Notes: generated by a model from the sequence alone, not told the origin. DNA of 64,000 nt from Leptidea sinapis (GCF_905404315.1 NC_066301.1:5208001-5272000), one strand, 5' to 3'. Shown: positions 31,565 to 43,195, counted from the stretch's first letter. Program-made: numbers and translations.

Positions 31565-31850
31565 TGATGACTAGATTATAGGTACCACTACGACGTCTAT
31601 CTACCGTGAAGCAGTTATGTGCATATATTACTGGTTTTCGGTATGAAGGGCGCCGTAGCTAGTGAAATTACTGGGCAAATGAGACTTAACATCTTACGTA
31701 TCAAGGTGACGAGCGCAATTGTAGTGCCACTCAGAATATTTGCGTTTTCAATAATCCTCAGAGGCACTGCATTGTGGCTGGGCGAATCAATGACCATCAG
31801 CTTGAACGTTCTACTCGTCTCATGCCTTATTTTCATTAAAAAAAACACAA
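31565..31850 (+). repeat. R290 SINE-like repeat
   Basis: From CTAGATTATAGGTACCACTA to TTATTTTCATTAAAAAAAAC. The first ~30 bp are missing. The hairpin region is partly diverged. Confidence 0.85.
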
Positions 31851-31994
31851 GGTATGTGGAAGATTATTCTATCATTAAGCAATCGCGTATAGATGAGGGG
31901 CATTTTCTGCATTTTACATTTCACATATTTCGCAGAGTGTTCTTAGGTAATGTTGGGGTTTATACTCGCAATCACATTTCAATACTGTAATTCA

Positions 31995-32110
31995 CGTCAA
32001 AATGCACCACGTTGATATGCGAGGTTCCACAACCGTACAATTAGCTGTTACCTAAAGCTTTTCCAAACCGAAACAACCAACGTTCCTACAAGCAAAGAGC
32101 GTACTCTCAC
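31995..32110 (+). repeat. LINE-D-related fragment, very degenerate
   Basis: ACCACGTTGATATGCGAGGT and CCACAACCGTACAATTAGC match the 51.3 kb LINE-D variant in order. AGCGTACTCTCACC matches its downstream part. Confidence 0.4.
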
Positions 32111-32617
32111 CCAAATCACAAAGACCGGTAACAGATCCTAGACATAACATTGCCTATGTCTATAGAATAATATTAGCAAAATAGTTGAAGGAATAAGAAT
32201 TGAACAATGGTTGAACTAGACATTTTATACTAGTATAGCCCAGCCGCGTTCCGTCTATATAATTCAATACTCTTGATTTTATTTAAAAAACCGTATAACC
32301 GCCGTTCGTTTGATTAGTCGATTAGGGTTGTAAGTTGGGAAGCGCACGAAACTGTCGTAGAAACAGGACTTAATGACGCGCAATAAATAGAAACTATAAA
32401 AATATAGTAGCAGCGACACACATTTTACGGTCGCGTTGACTCTCGCAGTATGGAATACAATCAATCATATTGATAGTAATCAATATTTTTAAATGGACTA
32501 AAATATCTCATATAAAAATACGATCTACAATTATTAATTTAAGTGAAAAATTACACTCATGAACATACAAGCTTAGAATAGAAGTCACAGGAAAGTCATT
32601 TACTGACTTATTTTAAA

Positions 32618-32985
32618 TCTTAATATATATAAATTACGTGACACGTTGTTTGTCCGCGATGGACTCCTAAACCAATGAAGGGATTTTAATGGGGATTACT
32701 TCATGCAGTGCAGTTTGGTCCAACTTGAGAGATAGGATAGTTTTTATTTCGATTTAAGACCCATAATTATTTTTATTTTCAATATTTGTTTTGTATGAAC
32801 ATATTTTCTATGAGAGAATTTAGTGACGCACGGTTTGACAGTGCGCTGTGAAACAATTTCATTATAACAACAGGGAGCATTTTTCATGAAATAATTCTTC
32901 ATGTTTTGAATATTTCAAATTGGCAAATTCCTGTGAAACAGTATTTTTTTATTATCTACAGAACAACGTCTTTCGGGGCAGCTAG
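32618..32985 (+). mobile_element. Non-autonomous Helitron, complete (subfamily 3)
   Basis: It starts TCTTAATATATATAAATTAC after A (32617) and ends GTCTTTCGGGGCAGCTAG before T. The body contains GTTTGTCCGCGATGGACTCC and GAAGGGATTTTAATGGGG. The 3' hairpin is weaker than in the other subfamilies. No ORF. Confidence 0.8.
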
Positions 32986-34302
32986 TATAAAATATTACTT
33001 TAACATTGTACAAAATTTTATAATACACTTTATGCAAAGATAAGAAATTTAAATAAATATATCATAAAAAAGGAGATACTCAACACATCCCTCAAAAATT
33101 CATTAAATACAAGACACACTGTAATTAAATAAATGTAGGTATTATGCGAACAGTATCTCAATATTTGAAGTAAGTATATTAAAAGCAATTTAACTTTAAA
33201 AAATACATAATTCTCGATGACAGAATTGTTCAACCAACACAAATAGCTCCCGTTCAGGAGTACGTCGCGTGACCAGCCATCGCTTCCCTCGAGCATATCT
33301 TAGGAAAGAAAACGACCAGACCACGAGGCCGCCACTAGCAAACAACAATAACATTTAAGTGAGATTGTAAGAGATCACTATTGCCTATGCCAATAAAAAA
33401 TATAAGTTAAGCGTATCACCCAGAGTACTGGCTGTACGAAGATTTTGAACAACCATCTTGACTTTTGATTTTCAATGAGGCATTTAGAGCTAAACGCGAT
33501 GTTAAGCCAAAAACAAAATCAAGTGACTCACAAAGCGGTGCCTAATTTGAATATTACCCAATTCGGTATCAGCGGTGATCATAAACATGTATTTAATACC
33601 TGTTTGTCAAAGCGGAGTACCACCCGCGTCGCGTTAATTTCCCGCCAAGGGGTACCGAAGCCCGTAAAACGTTATTTACGATCCCACCCGATGATTGCCG
33701 AGAGCACGACCCGTTCGCATGCTAATTTACGCAATGGTGTCCCTTAACTTCCGTGTTTCGATGAACCTTGCTTCGGGGAACCAGAATTAATGATAACAAA
33801 ATTCATACTGTCTCAATTTATCTACGCAAGACCTAAATAAACAATCTTTATTTTTAAGCCTATTTGATGTTGCATAATGTGTGAGTATACCGCAATGCTA
33901 AACCCAACCACAATATACTATTTAAAACATTAAAGCTTGGACGAGTTTCACAAAATCCGATGTAATTCAATTTGTCAAAAGGGTTGTCACCTAGGCGTAA
34001 AGCAAAAAGCGAAAAGACGAGGGGTTGATTCGCGTGTTAACGACCTGACCGATGGGAGAACTTAAGCTCGCAATCTATTTCCATTACCACCGAATTTCCG
34101 ATTACAATTATAAAGCCCAATTTGATAGTTAATTTGTAAGTTTATCCAGTTGGTTCCTCAAATAAATATGAGTAATTATTTACAAAGTCGTGAAGGCGTT
34201 CGTAATTTGTTTTTGGGATATGGACTGTGGTGATTACTTAATATCATATAGTATATCTACAATAAGTTTGTTATTCTATTTTCTCATAAAAGAAAAACCA
34301 GT
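32986..34302. other. Mostly unclassified, includes repeat copy 2 of 3
   Basis: Bases 33215-33300 (minus) carry the second copy of the family at 19030 (GAAGCGATGGCTGGTCACG, CTCCTGAACGGGAGC). Bases 33475-33747 are GC-richer and open for 90 codons on the plus strand, but have no recognised domain. Confidence 0.4.
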
Positions 34303-34735
34303 AAAAAGGCATAAAAAGGCATTCATTTTCTCAAAATTGATTCCTTTAGAATACTTTTTGATGTCATTTCTTATACTACTAGATACTACTACCGCTTCGG
34401 AAACAAATGGCGCTCTGAGAGAGAAGAAGCGGCGCAAGAAACTCTCCCAGCATTCTTTTTTTTGCGCTCTTTTCAATAAAAATATACGCTATTGTACTGT
34501 CGCTATAAAATAATCACAATCTAGTCCCAGGCTGTCCGATCATTTAGATATTCAGCAGTGGAGTAATAGGATTTACGACAGAGCCATTTTTTTATAAAAC
34601 ATTTAAATTTATTTATAGATAATGCCTGAACAGTGGCTGGGACTTTATTGTAGAAGTGTATACATTTACCCTTAAAGCTATTATGTATCTTATGAAGTCT
34701 ACTAGAATTAGTTACAAGCAATCCCTTATTTCTAG
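34303..34735 (-). repeat. LINE-B, C-terminal coding end plus full 3' UTR
   Basis: This is the best LINE-B copy. The minus-strand frame 34521-34721 encodes SSRLHKIHNSFKGKCIHFYN, then LSINKFKCFIKKWLCRKSYY and a final AWD before the stop. This is the C-terminal signature of Jockey/CR1-group reverse-transcriptase ORFs, and no ATG precedes it. The 3' UTR runs to 34303 and ends in a repeated GCCTTTTTATG-type tail. 5' truncated at about 34735. Confidence 0.85.
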
Positions 34736-36184
34736 TGTTAATAGTTATAGTCCATCTGTTACTAAAATGAGTACAAAATTTAGACTACAATTCTCAAATT
34801 AGGTTTAAAGGGGGTTTTTAAGACAGAAAAAACTCCGGATCCTTTTTGTTTTATCAAAAGTTATTATTTTTGAATTAGCCCAAAATGTTTAAGAGGAAAA
34901 TTTAGTCACCATTTTTTCATACAAACGTTCTCGACTCCTTCCTCTTTGATAAAGTAAATTATAAGTAAATTGATAAAGTAAAAAATTGATTAAAATTATT
35001 TCCAAATAAGATCAATATCACCATTATGTGTCCCTCTTTATTTTGCTTTTTTTGATATATTTGTTTTTGTGTGTTTAAAACGGCTTAATCATAATACAGG
35101 CCGCAAACAGGGGCCAATAGTATACAAATCTGACAAATAATAAGCGAAAAAATCGAAACACATAATATTTCCTTCCCAATTCCCATTCAGTTTCCAAAAT
35201 TAAAGTTAATTTTTGGAAGACGAAATTGCCGAGAACGAAACCATGATTTTAGAGCTTTTTTGCTCACTATTTTAATTCGGAGCTGCAATTGCCCTTATCG
35301 CACTAGCACTGGCGCGACGGTATGTTGTTTTAGAATTATTAAATCTGGAAATAGCCTCAGCTAATACCTCCTATTAATAGCTTCTACGATAGGCCAAAAG
35401 TAAAACGCTATATGTCGCTTATAAGTGTTTGAGGATTGTCTCTACGTTTTGATCACCAAGATTCTAGGCTCTTTGATTCATTTTTATATAATATTAGCTA
35501 ATAGAGATTGTTTATGATATGTTGTGAGTATTTTCTGACCCATTTTGACATGATGTTCTGAATGTAATGAGCATTCAGTTCCCCGGAACTGCTCACTTCA
35601 GTCGATGGAGTTAATTATTTGGATTGCGAATAAATAATATAAGTATTGGAACTCTACTATGTTACAAAGTCAATGCGTAAATATAATGTCACCTGTAAAA
35701 AAAACAAACACATTCTTGCAAATTCGTATTTCTTCTAAGATCCTAACGGAGCCACAGCTCGATCGTCTAGCAGGGGCTTAAGTTCGCAGGGGGAAATCAA
35801 ACTGTCAGGCTAGCTGTGTGTTCCGATTTCAGATAATTGATGAGTCAATCTCGATCTATCTTTCTGGCGGTTTCTTTGAAATGCATCAGCGATTCCTAAC
35901 TCCGATGACTGGTAACATTCCGGCCGGCTAACGAACCGCCGTTGCCGCTATGAGATGTTAAAGTAGTAAACTTTCTTGTGGTAAGTAGTTTATATTTAAG
36001 TTTATAAAAATACAAAAAGTAATTTGTAAGTCGGTTTCGCACACGAAGGTTACCGTACTATTGTACAAGATATTAATAGTTTTGTCAAAGAAACAAAGTG
36101 CTATAACAATATAAATAATATAAATTTAGAATTTGCCATTGTCGCCGTTTATTTCATTTTCAGCTGTCTATAGCTGCAACATAT
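34736..36184. other. Stretch with nothing recognised
   Basis: Includes a GC-richer patch at about 35740-35960 without a coding or repeat assignment. Confidence 0.35.
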
Positions 36185-36510
36185 CTTACTGCCATTCCCA
36201 ATATTCAGTCTATCTCGGGTTGTGGCTTACTTAAGATAAAAAATTGTAACTATCGTTGACTTTTCTGTCCCAATAAACTTATCGACGGTAACTCATCTTA
36301 TCCGTACACGCTGTCTGTCATGACGTATAGCTTACCAGGGATAGAAGTCCGTATGGAAATCGCAACAGTGAACTGGCGATAAGAATGACTTATCAGGTAT
36401 ATTGGGACAGCTTCAGATTATTGACAGCTAATTACTGACAGTAGAAGGTAGTAATAAATCTCTATCTTTATATAGTATATTGGGAACGGTCGTAAGAGCA
36501 TTAGTAGGTA
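36185..36510. mobile_element. MITE-like element with short inverted ends
   Basis: The left end (TGCCATTCCCAATATTCAG, about 36189) and right end (TATATTGGGAACGGTCGTAA, about 36475) are inverted partners over about 20 bp. Internal inverted words (GACAGCTA, CTGTCC, CTTATC) repeat symmetrically. The boundaries and any target-site duplication are unclear. Confidence 0.45.
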
Positions 36511-36898
36511 GTTTATCATTGGTTATCCTTCGGGTACATAACACGGAACTTTGACTTTGACATGCGCTAGAAATGCATCACCGTAAATTTTATTTGCTTT
36601 AATAGAAACTTTAACCACAATGTTTATTACCCACCAATCAGGCACACGAGTAAATCAAAGCGATATGACATTTCCATTATAGTAAATATCTATAATAATA
36701 TAAGTAACGTACACAGTAAAATATATTTTTGTTGAAAGGTATTTTTTTCTAAAAATATGAAGAGCCAGTTTTATAACGATATAAAGTCCTCTGTGAATTT
36801 ATTATCGTAAACAAATATCCACAAATTTTTGAGCCTCCCCGATATTTTTATTTCAAATGTGGTCTGTGGTGCCTGGATCATGCTATTAATATTAAATT

Positions 36899-36924
36899 GT
36901 CGATGAAGTACCAATACCTCCTAA
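36899..36924 (+). repeat. 26-nt inverted repeat, left copy
   Basis: The word GTCGATGAAGTACCAATACC plus CTCCTAA is a perfect reverse complement of 38786-38811. A diverged third version (TTAGGAGATATTGGTTCT, about 37090-37108) lies in the opposite orientation only 170 bp away. Confidence 0.8.
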
Positions 36925-37568
36925 GTGTTAAGAATCAAATTTTACACCAGAAGAAAAAAAACTGTTTAAAAATAAGGTTTTATTTGTTTTGATCAACTAT
37001 TGATAGTAAAATAGTTTCCAATAGATTACTTTTTTATTAGTTACGAAGGGATGTGATTATGTTAATGTTTTATTAGTATTTAATCACTTAGGAGATATTG
37101 GTTCTAGAACTTAAAAATCCACTTTAATGTTAGGAGTTATTTCTTGTAAGTAAAATACATAATTGACTTAATTATTTTTTTTTCAACAATAATAATTTAC
37201 AATGTTTTATGATGACAAAAACAAAACAATCATCGAACTCAAACCAAACATGAATAATTTTTAAAAATCTCTTTTAGTAAACTAAAAGAATAAAACAAAA
37301 AGAGCTAAAAAATCTTCTCGACTTTAAAATTTTGTTTCTTTTTTTATGTAGGTACATACTAATTTTAAAATAAATGAATTTAAGCTTAAATTTTAGGCAA
37401 TGTATCGTAATCTGATGGTAGTGCATTTTTCATACTTTCCAAATGATTAAATTTCGTGGTTGTTATAGTAAGAGGTGCGTTATTCATTTGTAAGTAGGTA
37501 TTAAAACCTGCAAAAATTAATCGCCCTAGTCATCATCAAAATGTAATTTTCTTGTAATTTTTCCCTCA

Positions 37569-37769
37569 TCAGTATACCTGATGGCCCGAATGTTTGTTAC
37601 AGTCGGGTACCCCGCTTTCCGACCTGGCCGAATACTTGAATACCGTCTTAAAATAAAGAGAACTGGCAGTCAAGTAGAGAAAAACTTTGACAGCCTCAAG
37701 ACCTATCGTTAAAAGAATAATTTCGCCCCGTGCTGCTCTCGCTTTGTCTTCTTTCTCTCGTCTAGCCAT
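37569..37769 (-). other. Short open frame, unrecognised
   Basis: An ATG-initiated 66-codon frame begins MARREKEDKARAARGEI and then becomes hydrophobic (IILLTIGLEAVKVFLYL). The charged start is encoded by simple purine-rich sequence. No domain or neighbour supports it, so it is kept only as a possible small ORF or unrecorded repeat. Confidence 0.2.
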
Positions 37770-37904
37770 AAGTCGCTCTTAAGTTTTTCGAGATTCATAA
37801 GAGCGTTTGACTAAACTTGCAAAGTAAACTTTTCTTTGGTCCCAATTGAGATTATCCCAAAAATGTTTAAAAATAAGTTAATGTTTTAAAACTAACATCC
37901 TTAC

Positions 37905-38085
37905 ATTTCCTATTACGGCTCCTTTCACAGAATTTTGATTTGCATCTATCTTTTATTTGTCTTGGGGGTCTAATTTTATTGTGTTCCATTTTGCTTAAGG
38001 CAGCTTTTGTGTAGCCCAAGTATTCTTTACCTTCCATTCTAAGTTTTTTATTCGTTAACTTCTTCCATTCCACGTAAATTTTGAC
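37905..38085 (-). CDS. Candidate exon or fragment, transposon-associated protein family
   Basis: On the minus strand an open segment after an in-frame TAG at the exon edge encodes VEWKKLTNKKLRMEGKEYLG, then IRPPRQIKDRC and KSKFCERSRNRK. A GTAAGG donor follows at 37904. The basic stretch, the GxEY motif and the clustered cysteines resemble the N-terminal part of a widespread uncharacterised insect family associated with DDE transposons. That resemblance is from memory, not a search. The likely acceptor is AG at about 38086. No partner exon was found nearby. It could be a domesticated gene, a transposon ORF or a remnant. Confidence 0.4.
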
Positions 38086-38453
38086 GTACTACTCAGCCAC
38101 TTGTGCTTAGTTCGGAGAGACACGGATTTAAGAAATGTACTATACAAGAACATACCATGCTTTTGGCAATAACAGTTTACAGATAACTGGTTCAATTCGT
38201 TCTATAAGTCTTCATTCCCAACTAACGCTTTTGAATGTCACAAATCAAAACTTTTGAAGAAATACCTACTATCTGAAATGTTCCTAGCAATAACCAAGAG
38301 AATTAAAATTAAAATCTTTGAATTTAACATTAAAAATGATTTCACTTACCTTTGTTTTGATAATCTCTCCGAATATATTGAAATAAGTGGCAAATAACAA
38401 TAAATTGTCCAAGAGCAAAACGAAAACCGTTTCAATTACGACAGGGGGTCAAA

Positions 38454-38675
38454 GTGGTTTTTTCTGGAACTCAATCAAATCAAAACGCAGGTAGGTACTA
38501 TCTTTATCTAGCTCTATCAAATGGCGAGGAACGCGCTGGCAGCGATCGTGCGAAGTTAATCAGTCAAATGCAGAGTGCGCCCGAGTGTAGTCGGTTGCCG
38601 GTGCAGTTAGGAGATATTTCCATAAAATACATGCGAGCGAATGAACTCTGTCACTTAGTAGATATTTTCACATAG
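38454..38675 (+). promoter_or_regulatory. GC-richer patch, possible transcription start region
   Basis: Bases 38530-38645 are GC-richer, contain TCAGTCAAATGCAG (the arthropod initiator word TCAGT) and are open for 73 codons. CAG|GTAGGT at about 38489 is donor-like. A 5' UTR or promoter is possible, but nothing downstream confirms it. Confidence 0.2.
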
Positions 38676-38785
38676 ATCAAGAAGCTTTTTGGTAAAGAAA
38701 TGTTGGATAGGAGTAAATTCAATCTATGCGAATATGAGTATTATGTCTATTGTAATAAAAAAGTAATTTTGGGCTAAAATGTCAG

Positions 38786-38811
38786 TTAGGAGGTATTGGT
38801 ACTTCATCGAC
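38786..38811 (-). repeat. 26-nt inverted repeat, right copy
   Basis: A perfect reverse complement of 36899-36924, 1.86 kb away. Flanks show only weak further similarity. Confidence 0.8.
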
Positions 38812-38909
38812 GAAATACCGTTTAAAACAGTAAATTTGACGTACCTACCAATGTGTTTTCAGTGTACTAATTCATATGTACGTCTATTCGATGCTTAATA
38901 AGGTCGGTG

Positions 38910-38955
38910 ACGCTCGTGTGATACCTCTGGTGTTGCAAGAGTATAGTTGAGTAGA
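38910..38955 (+). repeat. LINE-D tail fragment
   Basis: GACGCTCGTGTGATACCTCT and GGTGTTGCAAGAGT match the end of the LINE-D coding region. Only about 45 bp. Confidence 0.5.
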
Positions 38956-39724
38956 GTCGCTGTGGTCACACTCTGGAAAACTGCAGCCTGTAAATTGGAC
39001 TTAATTCCAGAAAAACGTTCCAAACCACAATCATGTCGAAATTGAGTTAAGAACACAAAACTGGTCACAAAAAATGGCAGACCTACTGTCACTCTTTAAA
39101 TGACATTATGACTTAGTAGCCCAATCCACACGCATGAAATTCACTAATATTGATTAAACTTTAAACGCGAATTCCTTAAAATGTGATGTTTGTGGCTTGG
39201 AACGTTTTTCACGAACTTCATCCAATTGATTCTAGCTTGTCTTCTATGCAAGAAGTTTCTCGCAAAGTGCACGGTTGTCGAACCCCATCAACATGATTCG
39301 AATCGAATCAATCACATAAGAACTATATATAACTTTGAGCGATCTGTAGGTTTGTATCTAAGTATTGGTGGGAAAAATAAGCCTGGAACCATCTGCGTGT
39401 CATGCACCTACTCGTAGATAATGCGATAACTTTTTTCATTCCCTAACTTTTTTCGCTTAATTTTTGTGTCAGAAAAGATGACGCCTCAATCGCGGTCGTA
39501 ATTTTGGGCCAGAGCGCGTCGTGGCACACGAAATGTCGCTCACGGAACGTTTTGCGGTGAAACGGAACGTATCTAATGCAATTATGTTGACGTTCTGTTT
39601 GTCGTTTTCGGTTACAACTTGATGGCGCACTTCGGGGATCGGTCGTAACTGAAATTATTATTTTAATCGCATTGTAGGTGAATCACTCAAATCCAAATAT
39701 GTTTTTATTAAATGTTGCATATAT
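38956..39724. other. Unclassified stretch, GC-richer 39470-39660
   Basis: The CpG-containing patch (CGTCGTGGCACACGAAATG, CGCTCACGGAACG) has no repeat partner here. Possible conserved noncoding or promoter sequence. Confidence 0.3.
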
Positions 39725-39860
39725 TTTTTTATTTTAAATTGAATAGGAGATCAAACGAGTGTGAGGATCACGTGATGGTAGCTGATCACCGCCATCCACA
39801 CTTACTTGCAACCCCAGAGCTTGTTTTCCGGCTTTTGAAGCGGTACGTGAAAGGTACACA
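39725..39860 (-). repeat. LINE-D 3' end, degenerate
   Basis: The complement of the LINE-D tail: GAATAGGAGATCAAACGAGT, AGCTGATCACCGCCATCCAC and CAACCCCAGAG. Confidence 0.65.
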
Positions 39861-40339
39861 ACGTCTTACTAAGACGCCGGTGTTTGCCCGTATTTTATGC
39901 CCGGTGTATATGAACGAGAAGTATCTCATAAACAGAAATAGTTATTAGTCGGCTGGAATTTTGGCAGTAGTATAATGTTTTTATTATTTCTATTGCTAAC
40001 TTTTATTTATCTTATTTAACAATTTTAGAAAACTTACAGTTGGTCTGCTCCAACAGTTCGGCACAGTTTACTGTACCGCTTGCCACATAAAATTTTAAGA
40101 CATAGGTAAGTAATGCCGACAACACGTCGAACTTCTTGAAGAGGTAAAAGATAACATTTTATATAACGTGATAAGTAATTTTTTTGTGCGAAATTGTAAA
40201 TTACTGTTGAATCTTTTTAGTATTACACATTAAAATAAAATACTTCTAAAGTATTAAGACGCGTGTTATTATAACTGAAGCCTTACACTACGTGTTTGCG
40301 TAAAAGTCATTTTTTTTTATTTTACTTCACTGAAAGCGA

Positions 40340-40540
40340 ACAAACCATATAATAATAATAATAATAAAATTTATTGCCTTGAACTTAATTTAAGTATACA
40401 ATATCAGCTTATTACAAAACATACATTAAGACAAAAGGGAGTAGGCTCAGCTTATGCTGCCTGAAATAATATTTTCATGCAGCGCTGGTTTTCAGCCATT
40501 CCCATTATATCTGTCAATAGGTTATTGAAATGTAAGTAAG
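40340..40540 (-). repeat. LINE 3' UTR with (ATT)n tail
   Basis: On the minus strand it ends GGCAATAAATTTTATTATTA, a simple (TTA)n tail as in several insect LINE families. The upstream part is unclassified and single copy here. Confidence 0.45.
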
Positions 40541-40828
40541 CGTAAAAGGATAGATTTGTCTACGTCTAGTAAGTTTAACTGAGGATAAATAGGTTATTGA
40601 CAACAGCTATTAGACATATAAATTATCTAAGGGCTGATGACTCTTGATAGCGTCTTCAGACGCCGCTTGGAACACACATTCAGCAGGAAGTTCTCGAGAT
40701 AGAAGTTGGAGGCAGGGTAAAACAGACAGATCTAGGGTTAAAAACTAGGGAGAAAACAGTTAAAAAAATGGCTACCAATGTATACCTACACTTAAAGCTA
40801 TCCTCAATTACTATTTATTGGATTACTA

Positions 40829-41133
40829 GACAAATAAAATTTGAAAACAAAATTTTATGAACTATGCGGGACTCGAACCTTTACGAACTCTGAGGTTCCG
40901 TGCCTGTGCTCTGCCAAATGAGGTTACCGTTCGAGTAACGTATCGTCATAAAATCTTGTATGGTTTGTTCAAGTCTCAGGTTGTGGCTTCATCTACAGGA
41001 TCTACTTTACAGTTGATAACCTGCTCAACCCCAATATTTGCATATTAGGAAATTGACTTGAGATGTCGCTCTTGTAAATCTAAACAATTTGTCATGTTTT
41101 TAAAGTGATAACACTCGCTTCTAGGATTAATAC
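40829..41133 (-). repeat. 304-bp tRNA-derived repeat, one complete unit
   Basis: A minus-strand single unit of 305 bp, the same length as the period at 280-584. It has the tail CAAATAAAATTTGAAAACAA, box B (GCGGGACTCGAACC), box A (CTGTGCTCTGCCAAATGAGG) and the segment ending CTTCTAGGATTAATAC. It ends where the tandem copies join, so the unit boundary is meaningful. Confidence 0.8.
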
Positions 41134-41526
41134 TTATTTATCCTATGCAAATATCTATGAATTCAAATTAAACAGTAACATGAATCTCAACGTAAGGATC
41201 GAGGTTTTAGGTCTTAAGGCAACGACTTCTAATCTTGTACATATATGATCGAATGCGAAATGGCAATAATAGGTTAAATATTCACAAAGCGAGCGAAACG
41301 TTACTGTAGTTTCATGAATCAAGCGATTCGTGGGATTTATTGAGTTAACAAAAGTTAAACTCGTGCCGAAATACTGTATATAAAGACTGCAGACAACTTT
41401 TAGTGTAAAACTATCAACCTTCGGGCGCGTCCCGCGAATAAATGAGCAACTGCATTAGGAAGGGGTAATAAAATACAATAAGTATTGAAATATCACTGAG
41501 TACAGAAGATAAGCTCATACAATGTG

Positions 41527-42060
41527 TGTACAGGTCTCGATCGCCTAGTATCGGAATACTGGGTCTCGAAATCTCAAGCGATTGCCAATTACATTCTAGC
41601 GCTCTACAAAGCACAGGTCCGGCCACACATGGAGTATTGCTGTCATCTCTGGTCTGGCACACCCCAGTATCAGCTCGATCCATTTGACCGTGTGCAACGC
41701 AGAGCAGCTCGAATTGTCGGGGACCCAGTACTCTGTGAACGGCTGGATCACTTGCCGTTTCGTAGAGACGTCGCTTCAATGTGTGTCTTATACCATATTT
41801 GGATATACTGGGAGTGTTCCGAAGAGCAGTTTACCTGATTCCTGCCGCCGAATTCTACCTTCGCACGACAAAAATAAAGAGGCACCACAAGTTAGGATAC
41901 CATCCCCACCATCTGGATGTGTGGCGGTCCTCCACAGTGCGGTTTTCAAGGAGCTTTCTTCCACGTACTACAAAGCTGTGGAATTAGCTTCCTTGTGCGG
42001 TGTTTCCGGGACAATACGACATGGGTACCTTCATCAAAAAATTCCGACGGAAGAACCTTA
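41527..42060 (+). repeat. LINE-D, reverse-transcriptase C-terminal coding region
   Basis: This is one of the longest LINE-D copies. It encodes ALYKAQVRPHMEYCCHLWSG, DPFDRVQRRAARIVGDPVLC and FRRDVASMCV, then FHLRTTRHKLGYHP-like and LDVWRSSTVRFSRSF, ending near RYDMGTF. Frameshifts near 41800 and 41870 show inactivity. It breaks off before the usual KKRAYTFLKG end and has no 3' tail, which is unusual for a LINE insertion and implies a later deletion or rearrangement. Confidence 0.85.
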
Positions 42061-42061
42061 A

Positions 42062-43083
42062 TATTTGTATATTTATTTAAATGGAAGACAATTGGAGTCG
42101 AACTGCGGATGCCATAAGCTCATTGACGAGCTTTACTCTAACCTTGAAGTTGTGACAGTCGAAAAATCAGTTATAAAAAATTGCCAAGCTGGAAATATCA
42201 GTTTCGTCATTATTCGATGCAAATGCGATTGCATGCTACAACTGCATTCGACTCCAATGTTCATGTTAGCTTGTTGCTGATTGTTAGGCGACAGTTACTC
42301 TATGATTTACGTGTTCGTGTCTCGGACGAGTCGCACAGTGCACCCACTTCACTACCAACTGTCATAACCCAGTAAAGGGGGTCACAGACGCGCGGGGCCC
42401 GCGGCGGTGGTGGCGTCGACGTATACATTAAAGTTATTTGAACAGGCATTATGTTCAGGGGTGTTCATTGGTTTTCTAGCAAGGTGGGCACTGTAGATCT
42501 AACTTGTCGTAGTTGCAGTACGACATAAGTTGTATGAGACAGTGCTTGCTTCGTATATGCAATCTGTAGACTGCCTAATTAGTAGTAAATTAACATTAAC
42601 ACTAGTGCTATATTTATTTTTTATTTAGTTTAATAGTAAGTCAGGCACTGCCTAATTGCTTATATGATATGCACACCCTTGATTTATGTTATAGAACTCT
42701 ATATATTGGAAGAAATTGCAACAGTTTATTTGTCCTATATTTGCATACCATAAAAAAATATTGCGAGTCTATAATTAGTATAGGTCCTCAAATTAATATA
42801 TTGCAAAATTATAGATTTTATTTAAAGTTCAAAAATAAATGATAGGAACAATATGAGTTTCAGTAATATGTTAATGTAGTCAGAGAATTTGTTGTAAAAG
42901 AAAAATTTGTGACTATAATATAGTAATAGTCGACTGAATATACATTAACAAACCACCTCTTAACAAATTTATCAATCTAAAAGATGTTGATGAAATTCGG
43001 ATTATTTTAGGTACAGGAATAATTTTAGGATTTAATAAAATATACTCTTATTATTTGAGTCTTAAAACTAAACAATGACTTAC
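42062..43083. other. Presumed FANCJ intron 2 (right part) with GC-rich patch
   Basis: By position this lies in the second intron of the minus-strand helicase gene. Bases 42376-42420 form a short GC-rich block (GCGCGGGGCCCGCGGCGG). No exon 3 was recognised here. Confidence 0.4.
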
Positions 43084-43195
43084 TTCTCTCTTGCATCTGC
43101 CATGCCAGGGTAGCACACAAGAGGGCCAGAGTCTTGCCAGATCCCGTCGGACTCTCGAGCAAGCAATTTTGATTATTTTTAATTGCCTTAATTAC
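43084..43195 (-). CDS. BRIP1: FANCJ/BRIP1-like helicase, coding exon 2
   Basis: A 112-nt minus-strand exon between an AG acceptor (43196-43197, TTATAG) and a GTAAGT donor (43083-43078). It encodes VIKAIKNNQNCLLESPTGSG, then KTLALLCATLAWQMQER. SPTGSGKT is the Walker A motif (helicase motif I), which binds ATP phosphate in the XPD-type superfamily 2. The surrounding residues resemble FANCJ/BRIP1 more closely than RTEL1, whose motif reads ESPTGTGKT. Exon 1 ends in phase 0 and this exon starts in phase 0, so they join cleanly; it ends one base into a codon. FANCJ enzymes are 5'-3' DNA helicases with an iron-sulphur cluster, acting in interstrand crosslink and G-quadruplex repair. Those later domains are not visible in this window. 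Confidence 0.85.

Noticed and set aside
41414..41779. 121-codon minus-strand open frame
   Set aside because: It is the opposite strand of the LINE-D coding region at 41527-42060. The same mirror frame appears at 63419-63631.
43084..43195. RTEL1 rather than FANCJ
   Set aside because: As I recall the families, RTEL1 reads ESPTGTGKT with different upstream residues, while this exon pair has GGVK, SQLA-M and NCLLESPTGSGK as in FANCJ/BRIP1. A phylogeny would settle it.
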